Shown here: in pieces, positions 55,322 through 64,000 of the stretch
How positions within the stretch are numbered: position 1 is the stretch's first letter
Layout: each line of letters begins with the position of its first letter
NCBI RefSeq assembly: GCF_900162665.1
Contig: NZ_LT727811.1
Coordinates: 314,063-378,062, forward strand
Length of the DNA: 64,000 nt
Direction: 5' to 3'
From: Oceanobacillus sojae
GTDB taxonomy: Bacteria > Bacillota > Bacilli > Bacillales > Amphibacillaceae
The notes under the pieces: model-generated
Told to the model about the DNA's origin: nothing
Databases searched by the model: none
Seen by the model: the letters and a program-made list of their open reading frames with translations, nothing else
Made by a program: the position numbers and the translations under genes

Positions 55322-56215
55322 TCAATATTTGAAAATATATGAATCCCATGATTTCCTCTTATTTAATTCCAGGAAATCAAATAAACCCATCGCAACAGGA
55401 TTAGTAGAATCGACCTCTATTTCTACTGTCTGCACGCCATTATCTTTGAGCACCTGTAATTGACGGAATAACAACTGTTTCAATAGTTTGATATCCTGTT
55501 TTGTTTGATCTAAGCCAAGCCAGCCGATTTCATAATGATTTTCTGTATCACCAGGATGAAGCATGGTGTATGCGGCGATTTCTTCCTCTATAAATAAAAC
55601 AGAACTCCTACTTTCATCCGGACAATCATTACTTAAAATTTCTTCCCATTCAGTAAGTGTAAAGCATCCAACAGGGTTATCTGCATGTGTCTGTTCATAA
55701 TCTGTTTTTATTTTGGATAAGAACTGCTGCTTCTTTTTCAAATCGGACATCACTTCTTTTAGAGGAGTTATCTTTTCATCTATAGCCTGGCTATCTAAAT
55801 GCTGCAGCATCCATGTCACTCCAACTGTTTCTTCAAACGTCCTCCGGAATAGATGAAATCCTTTTTCTTCAACAATGGCAATGTTATCTTTTTCATTGGA
55901 GCAGCAGGAGTAAATCCACTTATCCTGGGTGGATTTACTCCCAAGCAGTGGAGCAAGCAGCTCATATATATACACATTTTCATCTTGCTCCTCCCCTGCA
56001 AAGAAGCGGATATATTTTGCTGATGGATGGAAAGTGTTTAGCCAGCTGAGTGCCAGCGCAATTGCATTTCCATCTTTTTCAGCAATATATAATTCATGGT
56101 ACTTCTCAGATTGAAGAATTGATTGTACTGCCTTCAGCTTATCTTTTAAAGAAGGATGTATATCTATATGAGTAAAGTTTTTTACTTTTTTTATTTCTGC
56201 CACGGTTATCACCAC
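55322..56215 (-). CDS. GNAT-like acetyltransferase, two-domain
   Basis: The 297-residue protein looks like a tandem GNAT. The N-terminal half (about 1-130) has AEKDGNAIALALSWL and EEKGFHLFRRTFEET. The C-terminal half (about 170-297) has VLFIEEEIAAYTMLH, IGWLGLD, and the late VEIEVDSTNPVAMGLFDFLEL, where an acetyl-CoA-binding helix and an Asn-rich loop are usual. No typical QxxGxG/A pyrophosphate motif is seen clearly. The acceptor is unknown. Confidence 0.68.
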   Translation of the reverse strand: MVITVAEIKKVKNFTHIDIHPSLKDKLKAVQSILQSEKYHELYIAEKDGNAIALALSWLNTFHPSAKYIRFFAGEEQDENVYIYELLAPLLGSKSTQDKWIYSCCSNEKDNIAIVEEKGFHLFRRTFEETVGVTWMLQHLDSQAIDEKITPLKEVMSDLKKKQQFLSKIKTDYEQTHADNPVGCFTLTEWEEILSNDCPDESRSSVLFIEEEIAAYTMLHPGDTENHYEIGWLGLDQTKQDIKLLKQLLFRQLQVLKDNGVQTVEIEVDSTNPVAMGLFDFLELNKRKSWDSYIFKY

Positions 56216-57589
<1,374 letters not shown>

Positions 57590-57605
57590 ATTTTAGATAA
57601 ATATT

Positions 57606-57650
57606 AAAACGTAATAGGGAGCAGAAAAAGTATGCTTCCTATTACGTTTT
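57606..57650 (+). terminator. Intrinsic terminator of ldh
   Basis: AAAACGTAATAGGGAGCA (from 57606) and TGCTTCCTATTACGTTTT (to 57650) pair with a small mismatch, followed by TTC. It also serves the leftward kinase gene on the opposite strand. Confidence 0.88.
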
Positions 57651-57655
57651 TTCAC

Positions 57656-59095
57656 CTACTCTTTACCCTCTAGCACTGCCACAACGTCTTTTAACGTTTC
57701 CGGCTGCCCAACATTCCCGGGAAAAATAATATAAGCAGCGTTTGGAAATTTGCTCTCAGGTCCAGTTTTCCAAACAGGGATACCCGGCTTCACCTGTCCT
57801 GCTACCTCTGCACGTTTCACAGATAACCCTTCTGTTCCAATACTGCTGGAAGTAATTCCGCCCTTTGCAACAATATAACTCGGCTGTACTGCCAAATCCT
57901 TTACAATACTCGTTACCGCATCTGAAATTTTTACAGATTGCTTTAATTCTTCTTCTTTTTTATTTTCTCCAAGATCCAGACGTTCTCTGCGCGTATAGTA
58001 AACAACAGATTGTCCATTTTTAATTGCTTCTTCACAGGCTAAACGTACCCGTTCTGTTTCTTTTCTGAACTTTTCTTCATCCTGAACAAGATGTACATCA
58101 AATTCAATTCCCTGTACCAGCCCGCTATCCAACAGATGCTGTAATTGCTCTGTTGTCTTTTTCACATGGGAACCGACTGCCACCAGTCCGCCGTTTTCCC
58201 TGCTTTTAGAAATAAGCATTTCTTCTCTGGTTAATAAAGGCTTATCACTGATATCTCCAAGTACCTTCGTTAAGGAAGCAGCGCTGCGGCAGATAAAATG
58301 CTTCCCGGTACGAATAGCTTTGATTAATGCCGTAGCAAAAACCTCTACATCCTCATAGCCGGCTGCGTTTACTACGATTTTTTGAAAACCCTTTGCCTGC
58401 AGCAGTTGATCTTTAATTTTATTTACATTTTGGTTACGCAAATCCTCTAAAGAGATATAAATCGTATTTTCTTTTGTATAACGGCCATTCGTTTTTTCCT
58501 CTACCCATTCCCCCAGATTAGAAGCAGTAAATCCAAATGTTCTATCCTTCGCAAATTCTGTATCCCCGGCAGGAACCAGGACATCTCCATCCTGAACATA
58601 GTGAACATTATTTATGGTGAATCTTCCGCCCTCTTTGAAAAATGGAATAATGACCTCTCCATCAAAGGAAACTGCTCCCTTTTCTTCGATAGTTTCTTTC
58701 AGAATCTCTGTTTCCAGCGGGTAGTGCCCACGCATTGTAGAATCTGAACGGCTGATTAAAATATAAGGAATGGCTTTTTCCTCAGATACTGTCTGGACCC
58801 GCTCAGCAATGTCTGTATGACAACGAATCGTTTCCTGTTCAGTAAATCCGCGTGAGTTTGTCAAAATGAAAAACATACTTACCTCTTCTTCAAACCCTGC
58901 TTCAATCGAGGCTTTATCCCAATTTGTATAAACAGATACACCATGTACCGTCTGAATTCCTGTGGGATCATCATCAAGGACAACAATTTTATACGGAGAA
59001 TCCGCTAATTCTGCTTGCAGAGCGGATAGCGTTTGCTGTCTATCAACTGCTTTGATGCTGCTCAAAGTCTCTTTCGCATTTAGCGTTTCTGCCAT
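57656..59095 (-). CDS. Four-carbon acid sugar kinase family (DUF1537), second copy
   Basis: The 479-residue kinase has the DUF1537 N-terminal core IVVLDDDPTGIQTVHGVSVYT, ILISRSDSTMRGHYPLETE, and the C-terminal part with VAKGGITSSSIGTEGLSVKRAEV, KTGPESKFPNAAYIIFPGNVG. It is clearly a different subfamily from the kinase at 22174, closer to the longer DtnK/YgbK-like type; the exact substrate is uncertain. It follows the beta-hydroxyacid dehydrogenase gene by 1 base, so the pair probably oxidises and then phosphorylates a sugar acid. No aldolase is present in this operon. Confidence 0.85.
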   Translation of the reverse strand: MAETLNAKETLSSIKAVDRQQTLSALQAELADSPYKIVVLDDDPTGIQTVHGVSVYTNWDKASIEAGFEEEVSMFFILTNSRGFTEQETIRCHTDIAERVQTVSEEKAIPYILISRSDSTMRGHYPLETEILKETIEEKGAVSFDGEVIIPFFKEGGRFTINNVHYVQDGDVLVPAGDTEFAKDRTFGFTASNLGEWVEEKTNGRYTKENTIYISLEDLRNQNVNKIKDQLLQAKGFQKIVVNAAGYEDVEVFATALIKAIRTGKHFICRSAASLTKVLGDISDKPLLTREEMLISKSRENGGLVAVGSHVKKTTEQLQHLLDSGLVQGIEFDVHLVQDEEKFRKETERVRLACEEAIKNGQSVVYYTRRERLDLGENKKEEELKQSVKISDAVTSIVKDLAVQPSYIVAKGGITSSSIGTEGLSVKRAEVAGQVKPGIPVWKTGPESKFPNAAYIIFPGNVGQPETLKDVVAVLEGKE

Positions 59096-59096
59096 A

Positions 59097-59999
59097 TTAC
59101 TGCACCTCTTCTCTTTTCACAGTCACATTTGCTAATTTTTCATAATGCTGCACGATACTTGCATGGTCTAATGTTTCTTTGCCGTCGCTTGCTAAGGAAT
59201 GGAAAATCTCCAATAGCTGACTGGATAACGGAAGCGGTACATGCAAATCATGTGCTGTATTCATTACATTGGTAATATCCTTCATATTTATATCCACACG
59301 GCCGCCAGCTGTAAAATTACGATCCAGCATCATCGGAACTTTTGCATCCAATACGGTACTTCCAGCCATACCGGAACGAATAGCCTGATACATCTTCTCT
59401 ACATCAATCCCCGCTTTTGCAGCAAGTGTCACTGCCTCTGAAACAGCCGCAATATTTAAGTTAACGATAATCTGATTAGCCAATTTTGCTGTAGACCCAC
59501 AACCGGAATCACCAACTAAAACAACTTCTTTTCCCACCGCTCTCAATATTGGCTTTACATTTTCAAAATCAGCTGATGCACCTCCGACCATAATAGCAAG
59601 TGTGCCATCAATTGCTCCCGTCTCTCCACCGCTTACCGGTGCATCTAAAAATGAAACGCCATGCTCTGCTGCATCCAGAGATAATTGCTTGGATTCTGTC
59701 GGTAATACAGAGCTCATGTCCACAATAACTGTTCCTTCCTTTGCACCCTCGATAACGCCGTTCATGCCAAAAATAGCTGCGCGGACATGGGCTCCCTTTG
59801 GAAGCATGGTAATAACTACTTCACTATTTTGAGCCACTTCTTTTCCGGTCGCCGCCGGTATTGCTCCCGCTGCCGCAACTGTTTTCACAGCCTCTGGATT
59901 CAAGTCAAAAGCAGTCACCCTGAAGCCAGCTTTTAATAGATTCTTTGTCATCGGCATCCCCATAATTCCTAATCCAATAAATCCTACACTTTGTTTCAT
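59097..59999 (-). CDS. Beta-hydroxyacid dehydrogenase (LtnD/GarR/HIBADH family)
   Basis: The roughly 300-residue NAD(P) enzyme has the Rossmann start VGFIGLGIMGMPMTKNLLKAGF, the substrate loop DAPVSGGETGAIDGTLAIMVGG, and the catalytic Lys in STAKLANQIIVNLNIAAVSEA. Relatives oxidise L-threonate (LtnD), reduce tartronate semialdehyde or act on 3-hydroxyisobutyrate. The kinase downstream favours LtnD-like use. ATG at 59999 follows GGTGGAGAG; the longer frame has no site. It is the middle gene of the RpiR-dehydrogenase-kinase unit. Confidence 0.87.
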   Translation of the reverse strand: MKQSVGFIGLGIMGMPMTKNLLKAGFRVTAFDLNPEAVKTVAAAGAIPAATGKEVAQNSEVVITMLPKGAHVRAAIFGMNGVIEGAKEGTVIVDMSSVLPTESKQLSLDAAEHGVSFLDAPVSGGETGAIDGTLAIMVGGASADFENVKPILRAVGKEVVLVGDSGCGSTAKLANQIIVNLNIAAVSEAVTLAAKAGIDVEKMYQAIRSGMAGSTVLDAKVPMMLDRNFTAGGRVDINMKDITNVMNTAHDLHVPLPLSSQLLEIFHSLASDGKETLDHASIVQHYEKLANVTVKREEVQ

Positions 60000-60073
60000 C
60001 TTTCTCTCCACCTTTTCTTATGTATTAAACGCATACCTGCCAGTATTTTTATATTTCTTCACCATTTGCTCGC

Positions 60074-60919
60074 CTACTTCTTCATTCTTGTCACGGCCAG
60101 ACGGGATAAATTAATTTGTTTTGTCCCCTCTTCCCCAAGCACCGCAGCCATCTTTGTATACAGTGTATCCATCATTGTTAACTGAATAAGCCTTGAAACC
60201 ATTGCATCAGACTGCCTGTTTGTTTCATTTGCCTGCGTTAACAGCAAACAATCTGCCATCCCTGCCAGTGAAACGTTTTCATTAGAGGTAATAACAATTA
60301 AAAATGCTCCGTTATTTTTAGCTATTTCACTAACATGAATAGTATCAATGGTTTCTCCAGAATGGGAAATAGCTATCACAACATCCCCCTCTGACATATG
60401 ACTGGCATAAATGGCTTGATAATGCGGGTCTTTCACTGCAATTGATTTTCCGCCGAGCCGCATAAATTTATGTGCACAATCCTCCGCAACTGTTCCTGAT
60501 AATCCCTGTCCAATGAAATAAATTTGATTCGCTGAAATAAACCTGTCCACTGCTTCTTCCATCTTATCTTCATTCATTTTTGCTTTTGTCAGCTTCATTG
60601 CATGTAAATATTGCTTCCCAATCTTTTCAAACATGGTGCCGATATCGTCCTCAGATAAGATATCCACAAGTGCAGGGCTTTCCTGTGGATATTCCGTCTG
60701 CTCCTGCGCCAGAGCTACCTTCAATTCCTGATAGCTGTTATAACCAAGCTTCCGGTAAAGGCGCACAACACTTGGCTCACTAACCTGGCTCAACCCGGCC
60801 AGCTCATTCATAGATAGTAAGAATGGTTTCTTATGTATCTCTAATTGATGTATAATCTTATTTTCTGTATTTGTAAGCGATTTCTTATTTTCTTGAATTC
60901 GATGCTTAAAACTCTTCAT
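60074..60919 (-). CDS. MurR/RpiR-family regulator of the acid-sugar kinase operon
   Basis: The roughly 281-residue regulator has HTH_6 (LSMNELAGLSQVSEPSVVRLYRKLGYNSYQELK) and a SIS domain (about 120-260: IYFIGQGLSGTVAEDCAHKF, VVIAISHSGETIDTIHVSEIA). ATG at 60919 follows GGGGGAAG; the ORF extended to 60976 would cover the promoter. Upstream are a promoter and two TAGT...ACTA palindromes, one on the -10 box. It likely represses its own operon until a sugar-acid phosphate accumulates. Confidence 0.9.
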   Translation of the reverse strand: MKSFKHRIQENKKSLTNTENKIIHQLEIHKKPFLLSMNELAGLSQVSEPSVVRLYRKLGYNSYQELKVALAQEQTEYPQESPALVDILSEDDIGTMFEKIGKQYLHAMKLTKAKMNEDKMEEAVDRFISANQIYFIGQGLSGTVAEDCAHKFMRLGGKSIAVKDPHYQAIYASHMSEGDVVIAISHSGETIDTIHVSEIAKNNGAFLIVITSNENVSLAGMADCLLLTQANETNRQSDAMVSRLIQLTMMDTLYTKMAAVLGEEGTKQINLSRLAVTRMKK

Positions 60920-60942
60920 TTCTTCCCCCTCATCTATTATGT

Positions 60943-60956
60943 TAGTAATATTACTA
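60943..60956. promoter_or_regulatory. Palindromic operator over the rpiR -10 box
   Basis: TAGTAATATTACTA is a perfect 14-base palindrome and contains the predicted -10 TAATAT. Confidence 0.65.
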
Positions 60957-60976
60957 CACATATTAAAGATAGACAA
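60948..60976 (-). promoter_or_regulatory. Sigma-A promoter of the rpiR-dehydrogenase-kinase operon
   Basis: On the minus strand TTGTCT (60976-60971) and TAATAT (60953-60948) are 17 bases apart, 29 bases before the regulator start. Confidence 0.6.
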
Positions 60977-60988
60977 GTTATATTTTTC

Positions 60989-61020
60989 AGAAAAACGTTT
61001 TTCTTTGTAGTTTTACTACA
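60989..61020. promoter_or_regulatory. Two further palindromes upstream of the rpiR promoter
   Basis: AGAAAAACGTTTTTCT (60989-61004) is a perfect palindrome; TGTAGT-TTT-ACTACA (61006-61020) repeats the TAGT/ACTA half-sites of the site at 60943. Together they suggest a multi-operator control region. Confidence 0.5.
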
Positions 61021-61031
61021 TAATAATCAGT

Positions 61032-61075
61032 GTATAAGCATTCTATAATCAAAGTATAAGCATTCTATAATCAAA
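61032..61075. repeat. Two tandem copies of a 22-base repeat
   Basis: The unit starting GTATAAGCATTCTATAATC occurs twice head to tail (61032-61053 and 61054-61075) without a mismatch. Each copy carries TATAAT in CTATAATC. It lies between the regulator's control region and the dioxygenase terminator. Confidence 0.8.
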
Positions 61076-61079
61076 ATTA

Positions 61080-61132
61080 AATAAAGAAATAGCCTATCCG
61101 AAAATAATTTTCAAATAAGCTATTCCTTTATT
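61080..61132 (-). terminator. Terminator of the dioxygenase gene
   Basis: ATAAAGAAATAGC (61081-61093) and GCTATTCCTTTAT (61119-61131) pair with one mismatch; TTTAATTTTG follows on the minus strand. Confidence 0.7.
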
Positions 61133-61143
61133 GTTATGATACA

Positions 61144-61911
61144 TTATTTATCATCCACATCAGCTACAACCGTTTGCTGATAATCAATTAGGATGACAGA
61201 GCGCACCCCTGCCTCATCACCATCGCCTTTTTCTATAGGGCTGACATAATGAGAAACTGCTGCATCCGCTACGCCATAAGATTCCAGAGGCTTCGTGATT
61301 TCAAAAATCTCTTTCACATCTTCCTGGTCAACCGTATCAAAATTTTCTCCTGCTGCCTTTGGAACACCAATGGCATTGGTACCGCCCTTAACATTCTCTC
61401 TTTTGATTAAATGCGCAAAGGTAAACGGCTCTCCATCCTGGTGAAAACAGTTTGGTGAAGAAACAGCTTTATCCGTATCATTTTCCACATAAAGCTTTAC
61501 AAAATGCACACCAACATGAATCGGCATGATGCGGTCTTCTTTCTTCCAAAATGTTTCATGATAATTAAACAGGATAATTTTTTCTAATAATTTATTTTGC
61601 TGTATTTCTTTATCTATACAAGGAAATTCACGATAAGAGCCCGGATACTCCGGATTAAATTTCCCTTGGAAATAAGCGGAATATTCCTCTCCATCTTTTG
61701 TCAAAGTTGGAAGCCATTCGATCTGGCCAGAGGTTGGCAGCACAAGTGCACGTGAATATCTTCTATAACGGTTTAACCCTTTGGCGTATTCATCAGCAGG
61801 CAGGTCCTCGAAATAATTTAATAAAGCCTGATAGTCAGCTTCTATCCCTTCATAGTCTAATTGCCGCATCAGGTCATACCGTGCATAGCCATTATTTTTT
61901 AAATTACTCAT
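61144..61911 (-). CDS. 2-oxoglutarate/Fe(II) dioxygenase, L-isoleucine 4-hydroxylase type
   Basis: The 255-residue protein matches the 2OG-Fe_Oxy_2 family, whose known member is the Bacillus thuringiensis isoleucine dioxygenase. The facial-triad motif HxD is seen in NCFHQDGEPFTFAHLIKRENVKGGTN, and the distal His in VADAAVSHYVSPIEKGD with an Arg in GVRSVILIDYQ for 2-oxoglutarate. Hydroxylation of a free hydrophobic amino acid is the likely reaction. It is monocistronic with no clear pathway neighbours; a LysE-type exporter in the window (16260) is far away. Confidence 0.82.
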   Translation of the reverse strand: MSNLKNNGYARYDLMRQLDYEGIEADYQALLNYFEDLPADEYAKGLNRYRRYSRALVLPTSGQIEWLPTLTKDGEEYSAYFQGKFNPEYPGSYREFPCIDKEIQQNKLLEKIILFNYHETFWKKEDRIMPIHVGVHFVKLYVENDTDKAVSSPNCFHQDGEPFTFAHLIKRENVKGGTNAIGVPKAAGENFDTVDQEDVKEIFEITKPLESYGVADAAVSHYVSPIEKGDGDEAGVRSVILIDYQQTVVADVDDK

Positions 61912-62130
61912 CTATATTACTCCTTTATTATAAATACTTTTTATTGCTCTGATAGTCTTTATTACCAAGACAATTACAAAGTATTATTTTAGAGGATTTG
62001 AATTGAAAAAACAAATAGGCCAGAAGATGATTCAAATTACATATTGGCATGATTAAATAGGAAATACATGCATTTACAAGGCTTTTTATAGTTTCTCAAA
62101 TATTCTTTTATCCCAGCCATAAAAAATAAA

Positions 62131-62171
62131 AAAGCAAAAGACGAAACCCTGAGGGACCCGTCTTTTGCTTT
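62131..62171 (-). terminator. Intrinsic terminator of the AbgA-like gene
   Basis: AAAGCAAAAGACG (62131-62143) and CGTCTTTTGCTTT (62159-62171) are perfect 13-base arms; TTTTATTTTTT follows on the minus strand. It lies 14 bases after the hydrolase stop. The stretch 61912-62130 has no other gene. Confidence 0.9.
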
Positions 62172-62184
62172 CTTGCCTATTCTT

Positions 62185-63477
62185 CTATTCAGATATCCTG
62201 CCGATCTTCTTGGCAGATTGAAATAAAATCTCCACCGCCGGCAGTAATGTATCCTCATGAATATCAAACTTCTCATTATGATGCCCTGCCGCTAATTCTG
62301 TTCCAAAAATACAGTAAGTAGCCTGACCGCCCCTGCGCTGTACTCTGTCCATAAAATACGTTGCATCCTCTGATCCGGAACTATCACTGCTTTCCAGCAA
62401 TGCTCCGTCAATTTTCGGATGCGATTCTGCACATTGTTTTAAAATCTCTGCCACTCCTAAAGAGCAATCACAATTCAAGGCTTCTCCAGCTACCTCCACC
62501 TTAGCATCAAGCTGATACATTTTTGCAGCGCCATCCACTATGGATTGCACCTGCTCCTTCACATACTGATTTATTTCTGATGTCTCCCCGCGTGTTTCTG
62601 CAATTAACATCGCATGGTCAGGAATAATATTTCTCCCAGATCCTGCATGCAATTCACCAACATTAACACGGGAGGATCCATCTGAATGCCGGGTAATAGC
62701 ATGCATATTTAACGCTGCAGAAGCTGCTGCAAGCAAGGCATTTTTTCCTTCCTGCGGCTTCGCGCCAGCATGTGCGGCTACTCCTTTGAAAGTAATATTC
62801 AACTTAGATGTGGCCAAAAAACCATTGCTTGCTGCTACAAAATGCTGATGAGGTACTCCAGTTCCGATATGGGAAGCAATAAAGTAATCTACATTATCTA
62901 CTACTCCTGCCTCAGCCATTGATTTTGCCCCACGTGTCCCTTCCTCGGCCGGCTGGAAAATAAGCTTGATTGTTCCACTGAGCTGATCTTTATTTTCTGC
63001 AAGCCTCAAAGCCAGTCCTAGACCAATTGCAGTATGGGAATCATGGCCGCACGCATGCATGGTACCCGCAGCAGCAGAGCGAAATCCAGCTTGATTCGGT
63101 ACATGGTCAGCTGCCTCAGATTCATGGATTGGCAAAGCATCCATATCAACCCGGTAAGCAATCGTTGGACCTGGTTGAGCAGTTCGAAGTGTCGCAACAA
63201 TACCAGTATATCCTTCTGAAAAATACTCCACATATCTCGTGTCAGTACCATTTTCCAAAGCCCACTCCAAATGCTGCTTTGTTTCCTCTTCGCCCGGTTT
63301 TCCCATGCAGCTTTCTTCTGCCATTACTTCTTTGCCAAGTGCCAGTTCATATCCTAGTTTCTCCAGTACACCCGCCACCTTGGAAGCAGTACGAATTTCC
63401 AGGAAACCCTGTTCAGGATACTGATGAAAATCTCTGCGCCATCCAATCAATTGTTCTGACAATTCTTCCGGCTTCAT
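62185..63477 (-). CDS. M20 amidohydrolase, AbgA-like (p-aminobenzoyl-glutamate hydrolase type)
   Basis: The 430-residue metallohydrolase shows RVDMDALPIHE, then AAGTMHACGHDSHTAIGLGLAL with the first metal ligands, QPAEEGTRGAKSMAEAG with the catalytic Glu pair, and a late ELAAGHHNEKFDIHED. A charged insert of about 40 residues after residue 45 (EESCMGKPGEEETKQHLEWAL) is typical of AbgA. It lies 29 bases after an AbgT-type carrier gene, so both should handle p-aminobenzoyl-glutamate or a related acylated amino acid. AAGGAGATATG-like site precedes the start. Confidence 0.9.
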   Translation of the reverse strand: MKPEELSEQLIGWRRDFHQYPEQGFLEIRTASKVAGVLEKLGYELALGKEVMAEESCMGKPGEEETKQHLEWALENGTDTRYVEYFSEGYTGIVATLRTAQPGPTIAYRVDMDALPIHESEAADHVPNQAGFRSAAAGTMHACGHDSHTAIGLGLALRLAENKDQLSGTIKLIFQPAEEGTRGAKSMAEAGVVDNVDYFIASHIGTGVPHQHFVAASNGFLATSKLNITFKGVAAHAGAKPQEGKNALLAAASAALNMHAITRHSDGSSRVNVGELHAGSGRNIIPDHAMLIAETRGETSEINQYVKEQVQSIVDGAAKMYQLDAKVEVAGEALNCDCSLGVAEILKQCAESHPKIDGALLESSDSSGSEDATYFMDRVQRRGGQATYCIFGTELAAGHHNEKFDIHEDTLLPAVEILFQSAKKIGRISE

Positions 63478-63506
63478 AAGATCATATCTCCTTTTCCTTA
63501 TCTATT

Positions 63507-64000
63507 TTATAAATGTGTATGGATTCCTGGTCCAAATGGCATTCCTGTAAAGTAAAATACCAAAATCAATATAATCCATGTAATCAGGAACGTAATAGTA
63601 TATGGAAGCATTAAAGAAATATACGTCCCAATACTTGCCTTTTTATCGTATCTTTGCATAAATGCCAAAATAATCACCAGATACGGGAATAACGGCGTAA
63701 CAATATTTGTTGAGGAATCCGCAACGCGATAGGCTACCTGTGTAAATGCAGGATGATAACCAAGCTGCATGAACATTGGTACAAATATTGGTGCTTCAAT
63801 AGCCCATTTTGCTGATCCCGATGTAATAAGAAAGTTCAGCATCGCTGTAAAAATAATATAACCGATAATCAGACCCATCCCGGTAAAATTAACAGATGTC
63901 AAAAATTCTGCCCCATTCACTGCCAGCCACGTCCCAAGATTACTCCAGTTAAAGTAAGCTGTAAATTGAGCAATGGCGAAAACAAGCACAATATAACTTG
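63507..64000 (-). CDS. AbgT-family p-aminobenzoyl-glutamate transporter, N-terminus cut by window edge
   Basis: About 164 C-terminal residues are visible; the frame stays open to position 64000 (SYIVLVFAIAQFTAYFNWSN). AbgT hallmarks are ITSGSAKWAIEAPIFVPMFMQLGYHPAFTQVAYRVADSSTN and the PLFPYLVIILAFMQRYDKKAS loop. The N-terminal part is outside. It forms an operon with the AbgA-like hydrolase downstream. Sulfonamide-export activity has been reported for some AbgT proteins, so import is not the only possible role. Confidence 0.9.
   Translation of the reverse strand, partial: SYIVLVFAIAQFTAYFNWSNLGTWLAVNGAEFLTSVNFTGMGLIIGYIIFTAMLNFLITSGSAKWAIEAPIFVPMFMQLGYHPAFTQVAYRVADSSTNIVTPLFPYLVIILAFMQRYDKKASIGTYISLMLPYTITFLITWIILILVFYFTGMPFGPGIHTHL

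Noticed and set aside
60989-61004. AGAAAAACGTTTTTCT considered as a cre site
   Set aside because: Central CG is present, but it has two mismatches to the left half of the CcpA consensus and the arms are one base too long.
62037-62276. Minus-strand frame of 79 codons across the AbgA-like gene end
   Set aside because: It runs through the hydrolase C-terminus and its terminator hairpin in another frame.

Overview
The window looks like chromosomal DNA of a low-GC, Gram-positive spore-former relative, most likely Bacillaceae near Oceanobacillus or Virgibacillus. The evidence is strong AGGAGG-type ribosome sites, frequent GTG/TTG starts, LytST, PRD/PTS regulators, cre-like CcpA sites, a Rex box and BCCT/TRAP/DAACS carriers. 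The genus is inferred, not shown. No rRNA, tRNA, CRISPR array, prophage or transposase was seen. It is an accessory region rich in carbon-source islands, each with its own regulator and transporter.

Layout. 1-3764: LytT-LytS two-component system (LytT cut by the window edge) with a sodium:solute symporter. 4033-8072: RDD protein, class I fructose-bisphosphate aldolase, amidohydrolase remnant, chemotaxis receptor. 8316-11009: YfcC-type carrier plus M20 hydrolase. 11232-15888: PRD regulator, class II aldolase, fructose-type PTS. 16260-16847: LysE exporter. 17037-23511: four-carbon acid sugar operon (kinase, GntR regulator, zinc-type dehydrogenase, TRAP transporter, class II aldolase) behind a promoter with overlapping cre and a palindrome. 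23693-28617: sigma-54 island: PAS-AAA+-Fis activator, a consensus -24/-12 promoter, two acetoacetate-decarboxylase-family proteins, a 44-residue membrane protein and a sodium:solute symporter.

28811-34915: two nucleoside hydrolases, then a LacI regulator with matching operators facing a LacY/CscB-type permease and GH32 fructosidase. 35034-42195: BCCT carrier, UTRA GntR regulator, frameshifted secreted protein, ascorbate-type PTS with an SIS isomerase behind palindromic operators. 42409-45422: ketopantoate reductase and panBCD. 45695-49138: small membrane proteins, a decayed gene and a DAACS symporter. 49408-54073: RpiR regulator facing a PfkB kinase, fructose-type PTS (B-C-A order) and LacD aldolase, a likely ketohexose-1-phosphate route. 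54207-57589: hypothetical protein, Nudix hydrolase, GNAT protein, Rex-boxed L-lactate dehydrogenase. 57656-60919: second acid-sugar kinase, beta-hydroxyacid dehydrogenase, RpiR regulator. 61144-64000: 2OG-Fe(II) dioxygenase of the isoleucine-hydroxylase type, AbgA-like M20 hydrolase, AbgT carrier (cut by the edge).

Many islands converge on dihydroxyacetone phosphate and glyceraldehyde phosphate. The least explained and most system-like unit is the sigma-54 island with its paired decarboxylase-family proteins and dedicated symporter.
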